DNA from: Sepioteuthis lessoniana
Taxonomy: Eukaryota; Mollusca; Cephalopoda; Myopsida; Loliginidae
NCBI GenBank assembly: GCA_963585895.1
Contig: CAUZXS010005791.1
Coordinates: forward strand, 1,941,673 to 2,005,672
Length of the DNA stretch: 64,000 nucleotides
Direction of reading: 5' to 3'
Shown in pieces: positions 31,066 to 42,800 of this stretch. Under the pieces are notes generated by a model that did not search any database, had not been told where the DNA came from, and saw only the letters and a list, made by a program, of their open reading frames with translations. Within the stretch, counting starts at the first letter, position 1. Every line of letters begins with the position of its first letter. Position numbers and translations under genes: made by a program.

Positions 31066-31150
31066 GTTTGTTTGTTTGTTGGTTTGTTAGTTTGTTTTTG
31101 GATGGGGATGCGGCCTCCTCGGTCATTTAATGCCGAATCAAGTTAAAAAG
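31066..31150 (-). repeat. Conserved end block of the CAGTTTAG family, with AAAC-type tail
   Basis: On the minus strand GATTCGGCATTAAATGACC is followed by a GCATCCCCATCC stretch and then an AAACAAACAAACAAATAAAC run. A conserved 3' block followed by a simple tail is what a retroposon 3' end looks like. Confidence 0.5.
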
Positions 31151-31904
31151 GCAGGAAATGGAAAGATCTGTTATGTTGGAATTTATTAGTTGGGAAACGG
31201 TTTGTAGAAAGTACCTGTTTCATTGAAAGTTTATTTGTAAGGAAATTGTCGTGTAGTAAAAGTGTTTTCTTTCTTTCTTTCTTTATTTATATTTTGGGGG
31301 AGATAAAGCCTGTGAAAGTATTTGTTGAGGAGAAATAGTTTATCTGAAAAATTTGGTCTAATTGAAAATTCCTATAGATTTTTCTATACAAATTCACCGC
31401 TTTTAGAAATGACATTACATTTTTTCATTTCAATATTTTGGAACAGCTTCTTCATGCTGCTTACACAATAAAATGTTTCTCTTATATGGGCCAGGTCAGT
31501 TTATTCAATGAGGATGTGTTTCACAGTGTATTTGGTGCATGGCACGTTCGTAGTTGCTTTGCTTCAAGTAAGAATGTGTTTTCTTTGTATGACCTATTCG
31601 AAGTCTGGACAAGATGACTTCTTTTCGGCTTTTTCTGTAGCCTTGTTCCATTCCCCTAATGTGGGTTTAATTTCTAGTCATTTATTATGCTTATTACCGT
31701 TCCAGCATTATTGTCTTTGTTGTAGTATGTATTGTTGGAGGAGGTATTGTGTTTTTGATATTTAATTTCCATTTTGTAGTGGTATATTTAATTTGTTTTT
31801 ATATGTGGTTGCGTGTTCTCAGAAGTCGGAAGGTTGCCATTTATAGCGATGGGGATAACATTATTGTTATTGTTATTATTGTTGTTGTTGTTTTAGGTTT
31901 AAGT
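31151..31904. other. AT-rich stretch without recognised genes
   Basis: A TTTC run at 31266-31286. Open frames at 31508-31765 and 31749-32033 are hydrophobic by base composition and have no known motifs. Confidence 0.4.
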
Positions 31905-31998
31905 TGTTCTTGCGTTGGTTATGTTGGTATTACTTTGGTTGTGTTGGTATTACGTTGGTTTTGTTGGTATTTCGTTGATAGCGTTGGTATTTCGTTGG
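31905..31998. repeat. ~18-21-bp minisatellite
   Basis: Five to six copies of GTTGGTATTWCGTTGGTTDT-like sequence, directly left of the candidate LTR. Confidence 0.75.
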
Positions 31999-32017
31999 TT
32001 GTTATCCCCTCGCTAAA

Positions 32018-32460
32018 TGTTGATGGAAAATAAAGGTGGTTGAAGAAGAACGAAGACGTCGTTAGGTTTTAAATAAAGGTTTTAATAGCAGCATGAAATA
32101 AGGGGTTTACGCTGGTATGCTACGAGGTCTCGTAGGAAGGAAGGAAGGTAAGAAGTTGTTAGAGTGTATCATCTAATTTGTTTTTAACTAGAATCCCTTG
32201 GTCTAGAAGAATAGACCGAAGGGATCCATAAACTAGATGGCTCTCCTGATAATGGTTGATGCTGCTGCTGCTGCTATTCAGAAGCAGACGTTAAGACGTC
32301 CGTTCCCATTGAGGATTTCTGAAGGAGAGAGTGATTCGCGGGCTTTCTTCAATTTTTGGTGCTGCTAGGAAATATGGTTCGGGCTGAATTGGACAGGTCA
32401 TCCTGATTGAGTGAAAATGTTCGGCGACTCTAACGGTCAAATTAAATTACGCGCCAAACA
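32018..32460. mobile_element. Candidate solo LTR (TGTT...AACA, 443 bp)
   Basis: The block starts TGTTGATGGAAAATAAAGG and ends GCGCCAAACA, so it has the TG...CA ends of an LTR. Its right half is homologous, in inverted orientation, to 46827-47135. No internal region accompanies it, and I found no clear target duplication. The family is unknown; a fossil LTR is the simplest reading, and another small repeat is possible. Confidence 0.42.
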
Positions 32461-33344
32461 AAAATACAAATTTCTTTCTGCTACAGTATTTATTCATTTT
32501 CATTTTAAAGTCTGTATATGGTATTTTAAAGTTTTTTTCAGTGGTTATGTTTAGGGTAGACCAAGCTGCTTTATCTGCTTGGTCATTTCCGCTGATTCCA
32601 GAATGATTTAGGACCGAACATATCTGCTATACATCATTATCATTTAATGAATTATCTAATTTGCATAGAATTTTTATGATTAATGGACATTTCCTGGGGG
32701 TTTTTTTATTTTAATGATTCCAACACTGATAGCGAATCGGAAAAGATAATGAATTTGTTATTACTTGATTCTGAGATGAATTCAAGAGCCATGTTGATTG
32801 CATAAGCTTCTGCACTGAATATAAAAGTGTTATTTGGGAAATGTTTTTTTTAATATTTCTCCTTTATGTATTGTGACACATCCTGTTATTTTCTCCAGTT
32901 TAGATCCGTCCGTGGAGATGTGCAAGTATTTAGGATATCTCTCCTTAACTTCTTGTAATTCCTCTCGGAAAACTCGTGGGTGAGTTTTGTTTTTGTGGAA
33001 GTTTCGGAGGGTTAAGTTTATGTTTGGGTTCCTTATGGTCCAAGGTACCTTTGTCTTATGGTTTCTGTCAAATCCACGTCTGCTCGTCCAATGATTGTTC
33101 CCATCCGGTGGCCAAAGGGTTTTATGGCTTTTTCGTTCTTTTGGAATAGTTCTTTGTATTTTGGATAAAAATTATTATTGTGTGCAGGATTTGCTTTACA
33201 TGACTTTAATTTGTAGTACTGGAGGGCCAGTTTGTGGCTTCTAATATTCACAGGTGCTTCGTTAGCTTCAGCGTATAGGCTCTCGGCTAGAGATGTTCTA
33301 AAAGCTCCAAGTAATAACATTAAACCTCTGTGGTATTGTAGGGA

Positions 33345-34030
33345 ATAAATAAATAAAAAATAAATTGAATTAAAAAAGAAAATCATTAAAATATGCAGAA
33401 ACTCCCAGAGGCCTCTGACAGGAAAAATGGGTGACGCATGCGTAAAGAAAAAGGGACCTCCCGACAAAAAGAGGAAGCAAATTCTCTTTTCAGCAGTGTC
33501 CGGCGAAGCGACAACATCTAAATCTCCCGACTGCTAGGGGAAGCCAACGTGGTCGCTCTAAGGCGCCACGTTGGGCTAATCTTTCACTAGTAGCACCCGT
33601 CTCGGTTAATAGTATGCCAAAATACAAAAGCTACGAAATGGAGGTATCGAACTACGAATTAAAACACTGGACTTGGACAAATACCACAAAGCGACTAACA
33701 CGCTGTCAAAGCTTTAAAACAACAAATGAGGATAGATATATAACAAGAAACGATTAACGTATTTTTAAACACCTAGACTGGGGGATTCAACCATTTCAAT
33801 TGTATTCAGGAAAAATTCCTCCATCCATTGAATGGTTGTTGAACCCAGGAAAAATAAAGAATAAAAAACGTCTTCGTCTTCTATCTGTTGCTGTCTTCTT
33901 TCGTATAATTCTTTTTCGACCTTCCTGTTCAAGGAATTACATCAACAAGACAACGTGGGGTAAAATAGAATAACCTCAGAATGGAGTCAGATAAAAAAAA
34001 AACGGTAACACAGCTGGCCCTTGACTTCAG
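33345..34030. mobile_element. Insertion inside the Jockey-type LINE
   Basis: About 0.7 kb separates two adjacent parts of the LINE protein (...LDPIYYGVRL and LMLLLGAFRTS...). No ORF is recognised. It contains a GC-rich inverted repeat at 33544-33574 and a TTAACCGAGACGGGTGC-like stretch (minus strand, about 33595). A retroelement LTR or leader fragment is possible but unproven. Confidence 0.5.
33544..33574. repeat. 9-bp-arm hairpin
   Basis: CCAACGTGG (33544-33552) and CCACGTTGG (33566-33574) are exact reverse complements around a 13-base loop, the only GC-rich patch in this insertion. Confidence 0.85.
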
Positions 34031-34525
34031 TCTGACCCCATAGTATATCGGGTCAAGAGTCTTTAAATAGCTCTTTCTAGTTGATTGGTATATGGAATTG
34101 CCATAGTCTAATTCGGATCTAATTAATGATCTATATAATAGCAATAGAGTGTTTCTATCAGCTCCCCCTTCTTTGTGGGCTATCATATGCAGTAGTTGCA
34201 ATATTTTGTAACATTCAGTTTTAAGATATTTCAAGTGGGGAATGAATGCTTGTTTTTTGTCAAATATTATCTCCAGAAATTTGTATTCATCTACAACTGG
34301 GATCTCTGAACAGTCAAGTTTCAGTCTAGAGTCATTATATATTTTTTGTGACAAAAATGGACACATTTTGTTTTTGTTTTTGCGAACCTGAATCCATTTA
34401 CTGTTGCCCATCTGCTGATTTTCTTTAGTTCCTGTGGTAGTTTTTGCTCAATTGTGTGGATATATTTTGATTTGAAACATATCCTGAAGTCATCCACGTA
34501 TAGAGACCCATCAATTCCAAATGCT

Positions 34526-35108
34526 CATTAATTGATTAGATTGTTTATTTTTATGTGGAAGAGGGTCACGGACAAGATTTATTACTTATCAATTATTTTA
34601 TTGCCTTACATTATGTGAAAACAAAACTAAATTGAATTTCAGCATATGAGTTCTTGTGTGTCTATATGTGGAAAAAAAATTCTACATGGAAACAGTACAA
34701 TACTGGCCATGCATGGAAATGACACTTAAAAACAGAACTTCTTATTGAATTCTTAGACAGTCACAGTCTTTTGAGGTAGACAGATCAGCAACTTTTTACC
34801 ATTTCACAACAATCTCAATAATAAAGAAAAAAAACTGTGTTAATTTTTATCACAATAATTGTTATTTATAATTTTCATACGATGGCATCTCTAATATGTT
34901 GCAGATATCTTTTTAATGATCGGCCAAAACATTATAATCTATTGACTGAAAACATGTTGGTCATCTTTAAACCTGCATAAAAGCTCTTACTTGACAAGGC
35001 ATGAACTTCAAAAAATTCGAAAGATTTCCAATAAAATATCAGGATGTAAGTAGCAGATTACATAGCATAACCATTACTGTTGTGAGAAATAAAAGACATG
35101 GCTGTTTG
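34526..35108. other. AT-rich spacer
   Basis: I see no coding or repeat family. Confidence 0.4.
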
Positions 35109-35196
35109 CTTTTCCCTTTGGGCTAATGCCATTGGGAAAGGTATGAATCCATCTCTTCTCCCGCCAACCGTGGGTAAATAGTAGAGCGAAAAGGAT
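35109..35196 (+). repeat. tRNA-derived SINE fragment (body)
   Basis: GGGAAAGGTATGAATCCATC, then TCTCCCGCC and GTGGGTAAATAGTAG, match the central body of the SINE at 48233-48524 read on its sense strand. Head and tail are missing. Confidence 0.65.
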
Positions 35197-35699
35197 TAAT
35201 TTTTATAAAAATAAAACCAATTCTCTCACGGAAAATAAAACAGCACTTTGAAAAAAAACAAACAGGAAAAATAAAAAGACAAACGTGCCTCGTGCGTACA
35301 ACTAGGAACTATTTATGATCAAGTAAATAAAAATAAATAAAAAGTATTTACAAAGTTTTGAAGAAAAACACTAGATGCAAAAATTAATTGCTATTTTAGT
35401 GACCAGTCAAAAAACCCGAATCAAGTTACAATGATACAAATTGTTTCGAAAAAAAACACTGGGTCACCCATGAATTACAAGGAACTGATATATCTTCAAC
35501 ATACAAAGGTGCTGGTACTTACAACTCAAAAAAAAAAGGTGTTGCATGAATGGAAAAAATATTTGGAACAGTCTCTTTGTTGAAAAACATCTCTTGTGAA
35601 AACCTGATCACTTTTCTGTCAAGAATGCAACGAATAATGCAGATTCATGGGGGTTCATTCAGCAAATCTTTCAGCACTTGTATAGGACAGCAAATTCAA
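35197..35699. other. AT-rich stretch
   Basis: No recognised feature. A plus-strand frame at 35550-35792 has no motifs and overlaps the duplication that follows. Confidence 0.4.
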
Positions 35700-35892
35700 A
35701 TGGACACCTCGTGGTTAAGGTGGAGACAGCACAAATTCTCTGATATAGGCAACAACACATTTCACCAGGAAGAATACAGCACAGCCGAGTAGTTCTGGAA
35801 CACCACGTGGTCAAAGCCGAGACTGCACAAATTCACAGATATAGGTAACAGCATATTTCTCCTTGAGAGGTTCAGTACAACAGCAAAATTCT
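35700..35892. repeat. ~96-bp direct duplication
   Basis: TGGACACCTCGTGGTTAAGG, then CAGCACAAATTC...GATATAGGCAACA, is repeated at 35796 as TGGAACACCACGTGGTCAAAG and CTGCACAAATTC...GATATAGGTAACA. Confidence 0.7.
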
Positions 35893-36494
35893 TTGAGGAA
35901 TTTACTCCATATTTACAATTTTCCGTTCACTGTAGGGAACAGTAAGGTTTAAAAACAGCACACCTGCAAAAATTCACAGGAATATTAAAATTGATGTCTT
36001 GACAGCCTCGCGCCTTGAGTAAAAAGGGTTATTCCCTCAGGAGGCGGTGTCAGTTCCAAAAATCCCGTCATTTCTTTCCGGCGGTGACAACCATAAAAGT
36101 CCCCTCCAAGAAGATGTTCCCATTACAACAACAGGGCAGATTGAGAACTTTAGCCTGTCTGTACTCTTGCTTAACCAAATGACCTTGAGTCACATCTTTA
36201 TTGTTGGAGTTTGAGTAAACACAAACATGGTGAATTTGGATGTTTTAACACATTTTGAAAGTATAATTGAGATTTGAGGAATTTAGTGGTACGGGTAGTC
36301 CAGGGAAATCTTTCTCAAGTGTGTGAAATGATTCCCATACAAAACATTCAAAAGATACAACGTCCTACTGAATAAAGTTATTAATAAATATAAGACTGTT
36401 GTGATAAAAACATCATATAGAATAAAGCTGTTTGCATTTCAATTTCTACTAATACCGAAGGAAAAATCATTAATTTATAATTCGTATCTTCTTT
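35893..36494. other. Mixed stretch, nothing recognised
   Basis: A less AT-rich patch at 36005-36130 (CCTCGCGCC to AACAGGGCAG) could be another repeat fragment. No coding similarity. Confidence 0.35.
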
Positions 36495-36632
36495 CTCCAG
36501 TTTTAGGTAAATGGTAGGAAAGAATGCTATAGTAAATGGTCATGGAGAAGGAAAACACTGAATTCAAAACTGGTGTACTTAATTTAAAAATTTACCTAGT
36601 CTTGCATCCTGGTTGTGACAGAGGGGTAAGTA
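36495..36632 (+). repeat. tRNA-derived SINE fragment (3' half)
   Basis: TTAGGTAAATGGTAGGAA, then GGAGAAGGAAAAC, CTGAATTCAAA and GACAGAGGGGTAAGTA, follow the order of the 3' half of the SINE at 48233-48524. It overlaps the fragment at 35109-35196 in content, so they are separate insertions. Confidence 0.6.
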
Positions 36633-36880
36633 AAAAAATTACATAATCTACGATGATGTCCACGTGATAAACTCTTAACAAATTATGTTTTACATGACGT
36701 AAAGAAATCCATGTTTTCTGCTAACTTGCACCAAGGTGTTTCCTGATTGTAAATTTTGCTGCCATTAAAGACGTTAATAATAAATGTTTGTGATATTCTA
36801 AATATTATACGAGAAAAAGCAGGAAATGATAGACTGGATTATCTACATTTTTCTCGTCCCATTAACTTTTTTTTATCACG
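36633..36880. other. AT-rich lead-in to the satellite
   Basis: No recognised feature. The satellite motif begins by 36900. Confidence 0.4.
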
Positions 36881-39800
36881 ACAGTATTTTATTTCTTTAC
36901 TCTCCTTAACACATTTCACCCTTTTCTCTACCCTCCCTCTTTCCTTTCATAAATTGTAGACAATCTTTTTATGTACTCTTCACCCACTTCGCTCCCCTTC
37001 ATCCTTCCTTTTATATATTCTAAATATTCTTTTATCTCCTCTACACATTTCACCCATTTCTCTACCCTCCCTCTTTCCTTTCATAAATTCTAGACATTCT
37101 TTTTATGTCCTCTTCACCCTCTTCGCTCCCCTTCATCCTTCCTTTTATATATTCTAAATATTCTTTTATCTCCTCTACACATTTCACCCATTTCTCTACC
37201 CTCCCTCTTTCCTTTCATAAATTGTAGACATTCTTTTTATGTACTCTTCACCCTCTTCGCTCCCCTTCATCCTTCCTTTTATATATTCTAAATATTCTTT
37301 TATCTCCTCTACACATTTAACCCATTTCTCTACCCTCCCTCTTTCCTTTCATAAATTCTAGACATTCTTTTTATGTCCTCGTCACCCTCTTCGCTCCCCT
37401 TCATCCTTCCTTTAATATATTCTAAATATTCTTTTATCTCCTCTACACATTTCACCCTTTTCTCTACCCTCCCTCTTTCCTTTCATGAATTCTAGACATT
37501 CTTTTTATGTCCTCTTCACCCTCTTCGCTCCCCTTCATCCTTCCTTTTATATATTCTAAATATTCTTTTATCTCCTCTACACATTTCACCCATTTCTCTA
37601 CCCTCCCTCTTTCCTTTCATAAATTCTAGACATTCTTTTTATGTCCTCTTCACCCTCTTCGCTCCCCTTCATCCTTCCTTTTATATATTCTAAATATTCT
37701 TTTATCTCCTCTACACATTTCACCCTTTTCTCTACCCTCCCTCTTTCCTTTCATAAAGTCTAGACATTCTTTTTATGTCCTCTTCACCCTCTTCGCTCCC
37801 CTTCATCCTTCCTTTTATATATTCTAAATATTCTTTTATCTCCTCTACACATTTCACCCATTTCTCTACCCTCCCTCTTTCCTTTCATAATTTCTAGACA
37901 TTCTTTTTATGTCCTCTTCACCCTCTTCGCTCCCCTTCATCCTTCCTTTTATATATTCTAAATATTCTTTTATCTCCTCTACACATTTCACCCATCTCTC
38001 TACCCTCCCTCTTTCCTTTCATAAATTCTAGACATTCTTTTTATGTCCTCTTCACCCTCTTCGCTCCCCTTCATCCTTCCTTTTATATATTCTAAATATT
38101 CTTTTATCTCCTCTACACATTTCACCCTTTTCTCTACCCTCCCTCTTTCCTTTCATAAATTCTAGACATTCTTTTTATGTCCTCTTCACCCTCTTCGCTC
38201 CCCTTCATCCTTCCTTTTATATATTCTAAATATTCTTTTATCTCCTCTACACATTTAACCCATTTCTCTACCCTCCCTCTTTCCTTTCATAAATTCTAGA
38301 CATTCTTTTTATGTCCTTTTCGCCCTCTTCGTTCCCCTTCATCCTTCCTTTTATATATTCTAAATATTCTTTTATCTCCTCTACACATTTCACCCATTTC
38401 TCTACCCTCCCTCTTTCCTTTCATGAATTGTAGACATTCTTTTTATGTCCTCTTCACCCTCTTCGCTCCCCTTCATCCTTCCTTTTATATATTCTAAATA
38501 TTCTTTTATCTCCTCTACACATTTCACCCATTTCTCTACCCTCCCTCTTTCCTTTCATAAATTCTAGACATTCTTTTTATGTCCTCTTCACCCTCTTCGC
38601 TCCCCTTCATCCTTCCTTTTATATATTCTAAATATTCTTTTATCTCCTCTACACATTTCACCCATTTCTCTACCCTCCCTCTTTCCTTTCATAAATTCTA
38701 GACATTCTTTTTATGTCCTCTTCACCCTCTTCGCTCCCCTTCATCCTTCCTTTTATATATTCTAAATATTCTTTTATCTCCTCTACACATTTCACCCTTT
38801 TCTCTACCCTCCCTCTTTCCTTTCATAAATTCTAGACATTCTTTTTATGTCCTCTTCACCCTCTTCGCTCCCCTTCATCCTTCCTTTTATATATTCTAAA
38901 TATTCTTTTATCTCCTCTACACATTTCACCCTTTTCTCTACCCTCCCTCTTTCATTTCATAAATTCTAGACATTCTTTTTATGTCCTCTTCACCCTCTTC
39001 TCTCCCCTTCATCCTTCCTTTTATATATTCTAAATATTCTTTTATCTCCTCTACACACTTCACCCATTTCTCTACCCTCCCTCTTTCCTTTCATAAATTC
39101 TAGACATTCTTTTTATGTCCTTTTCGCCCTCTTCGTTCCCCTTCATCCTTCCTTTTATATATTCTAAATATTCTTTTATCTCCTCTACACATTTCACCCA
39201 TTTCTCTACCCTCCCTCTTTCCTTTCATAAATTCTAGACATTCTTTTTATGTCCTCTTCACCCTCTTCGCTCCCCTTCATCCTTCCTTTTATATATTCTA
39301 AATATTCTTTTATCTCCTCTACACATTTCACCCTTTTCTCTACCCTCCCTCTTTCCTTTCATAAATTCTAGACATTCTTTTTATGTCCTCTTCACCCTCT
39401 TCGCTCCCCTTCATCCTTCCTTTTATATATTCTAAATATTCTTTTATCTCCTCTACACATTTCACCCATTTCTCTACCCTCCCTCTTTCCTTTCATAAAT
39501 TCTAGACATTCTTTTTATGTCCTCTTCACCCTCTTCGCTCCCCTTCATCCTTCCTTTTATATATTCTAAATATTCTTTTATCTCCTCTACACATTTCACC
39601 CATTTCTCTACCCTCCCTCTTTCCTTTCATAAATTCTAGACATTCTTTTTATGTCCTCTTCACCCTCTTCGCTCCCCTTCATCCTTCCTTTTATATATTC
39701 TAAATATTCTTTTATCTCCTCTACACATTTCACCCTTTTCTCTACCCTCCCTCTTTCCTTTCATAAATTCTAGACATTCTTTTTATGTCCTCTTCACCCT

Positions 39801-42800
39801 CTTCGCTCCCCTTCATCCTTCCTTTTATATATTCTAAATATTCTTTTATCTCCTCTACACATTTCACCCTTTTCTCTACCCTCCCTCTTTCATTTCATAA
39901 ATTCTAGACATTCTTTTTATGTCCTCTTCACCCTCTTCTCTCCCCTTCATCCTTCCTTTTATATATTCTAAATATTCTTTTATCTCCTCTACACACTTCA
40001 CCCATTTCTCTACCCTCCCTCTTTCCCTTCATAAATTCTAGACATTCTTTTTATGTCCTCTTCACCCTCTTCGCTCCCCTTCATCCTTCCTTTCATATAT
40101 TCTAAATATTCTTTTATCTCCTCTACACATTTCACCCTTTTCTCTACCCTCCCTCTTTCCTTTCATAAATTCTAGACATTCTTTTTATGTCCTCTTCACC
40201 CTCTTCGCTCCCCTTCATCCTTCCTTTTATATATTCTAAATATTCTTTTATCTCCTCTACACATTTAACACATTTCTCTACCCTCCCTCTTTCCTTTCAT
40301 AAATTCTAGACATTCTTTTTATGTCCTCTTCACCGTCTTCCCTCCCCTTCATCCTTCCTTTTATATATTCTAAATATTCTTTTATCTCCTCTACACATTT
40401 CACCCTTTTCTCTACCCTCCCTCTTTCCTTTCATAAATTCTAGACATTCTTTTTATGTCCTCTTCACCCTCTTCTCTCCCCTTCATCCTTCCTTTCATAT
40501 ATTCTAAATATTCTTTTATCTCCTCTACACATTTCACCCATTTCTCTACCCTCCCTCTTTCCTTTCATAAATTCTAGACATTCTTTTTATGTCCTCTTCA
40601 CCCTCTTCGCTCCCCTTCATCCTTCCTTTTATATATTCTAAATATTCTTTTATCTCCTCTACACATTTCACCCATTTCTCTACCCTCCCTCTTTCCTTTC
40701 ATAAATTCTAGACATTCTTTTTATGTCCTCTTCACCGTCTTCCCTCCCCTTCATCCTTCCTTTTATATATTCTAAATATTCTTTTATCTCCTCTACACAC
40801 TTCACCCATTTCTCTACCCTCCCTCTTTCCTTTCATAAATTGTAGACATTCTTTTTATGTCCTCTTCACCCTCTTCTCTCCCCTTCATCCTTCCTTTTAT
40901 ATATTCTAAATATTCTTTTATCTCCTCTACACATTTCACCCATTTCTCTACCCTCCCTCTTTCCTTTCATAAATTCTAGACATTCTTTTTATGTCCTCTT
41001 CACCCTCTTCGCTCCCCTTCATCTTTCCTTTTATATATTCTAAATATTCTTTTATCTCCTCTACACATTTCACCCATTTCTCTACCCTCCCTCTTTCCTT
41101 TCATAAATTTTAGACATTCTTTTTATATCCTCTTCACCCTCTTCTCTCCCCTTCATCCTTCCTTTTATATATTCTAAATATTCTTTTATCTCCTCTACAC
41201 ATTTCACCCTTTTCTCTACCCTCCCTCTTTCCTTTCATAAATTCTAGACATTCTTTTTATGTCCTCTTCACCCTCTTCGCTCCCTTTCATCCTTCCTTTT
41301 ATATATTCTAAATATTCTTTTATCTCCTCTACACATTTCACCCTTTTTTCTACCCTCCCTCTTTCCTTTCATAAATTCTAGACATTCTTTTTATGTCCTC
41401 TTCACCCTCTTCGCTCCCCTTCATCCTTCCTTTTATATATTCTAAATATTCTTTTATCTCCTCTACACATTTCACCCATTTCTCTACCCTCCCTCTTTCC
41501 TTTCATAAATTCTAGACATTCTTTTTATGTCCTCTTCACCCTCTTCGCTTCCCTTCATCCTTCCTTTTATATATTCTAAATATTCTTTTATCTCCTCTAC
41601 ACATTTCACCCTTTTCTCTACCCTCCCTCTTTCCTTTCATAAATTCTAGACATTCTTTTTATGTCCTCTTCACCCTCTTCGCTCCCCTTCATCCTTCCTT
41701 TTATATATTCTAAATATTCTTTTATCTCCTCTACACATTTCACCCATTTCTCTACCCTCCCTCTTTCCTTTCATAAATTCTAGACATTCTTTTTATGTCC
41801 TCTTCACCCTCTTCGCTTCCCTTCATCCTTCCTTTTATATATTCTAAATATTCTTTTATCTCCTCTACACATTTCACCCATTTCTCTACCCTCCCTCTTT
41901 CCTTTCATAAATTCTAGACATTTTTTTTATGTCCTCTTCACCCTCTTCGCTCCCCTTCATCCTTTCTTTTATATATTCTAAATATTCTTTTATCTCCTCT
42001 ACACATTTCACCCATTTCTCTACCCTCACTCTTTCCTTTCATAAATTCTAGACATTCTTTTTATGTCCTCTTCACCCTCTTCGCTCCCCTTCATCCTTCC
42101 TTTTATATATTCTAAATATTCTTTTATCTCCTCTACACATTTCACCCTTTTCTCTACCCTCCCTCTTTCCTTTCATAAATTCTAGGCATTCTTTTTATGT
42201 CCTGTTCACCCTCTTCGCTCCCCTTCATCCTTCCTTTTATATATTCTAAATATTCTTTTATCTCCTCTACACATTTCACCCTTTTCTCTACCCTCCCTCT
42301 TTCCTTTCATAAATTCTAGACATTCTTTTTATGTCCTCTTCACCCTCTTCGCTCCCCTTCATCCTTCCTTTTATATATTCTAAATATTCTTTTATCTCCT
42401 CTACACATTTCACCCATTTTTCTACCCTCCCTCTTTCCTTTCATAAATTCTAGACATTCTTTTTATGTCCTCTTCACCCTCTTCTCTCCCCTTCACCCTT
42501 CCTTTTATATATTCTAAATATTCTTTTATCTCCTCTACACATTTCACCCATTTCTCTACCCTCCCTCTTTCCTTTCATAAATTCTAGACATTCTTTTTAT
42601 GTCCTCTTCACCCTCTTCGCTCCCCTTCATCCTTCCTTTTATATATTCTAAATATTCTTTTATCTCCTCTACACATTTCACCCTTTTCTCTACCCTCCCT
42701 CTTTCCTTTCATAAATTCTAGAAATTCTTTTCATGTCCTCTTCACCCTCTTCTCTCCCCTTCACCCTTCCTTTTATATATTCTAAATATTCTTTTATCTC

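Larger units (their letters stand above)
32470..34525 (-). mobile_element. Jockey-type LINE with RNase H domain, 3' part
   Basis: This is truncated at the 5' side within the reverse transcriptase. It begins near 34510 with motif C (SLYVDDF), then ATVNGFRFAKTKTKCVHFC, LKLDCSEIPVVDEYKFLEII, PHLKYLKTECYKILQLLHMI, LLLLYRSLIRSELDYGNSIY and LDPIYYGVRL, down to about 34030. After a ~0.7-kb insertion it resumes at 33345 with LMLLLGAFRTSLAESLYAEA, NEAPVNIRSHKLALQYYKLK. From 33020 the RNase H domain follows: LRNFHKNKTHPRVFREELQE, HISTDGSK (first catalytic Asp), FSDSLS near 32745, and NHSGISGNDQADKAA near 32590 (the H...N..AD motif). A frame change near 32850 and stops near 32720 and 32640 break it. The RNase H degrades the RNA template in active relatives. 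Confidence 0.8.
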
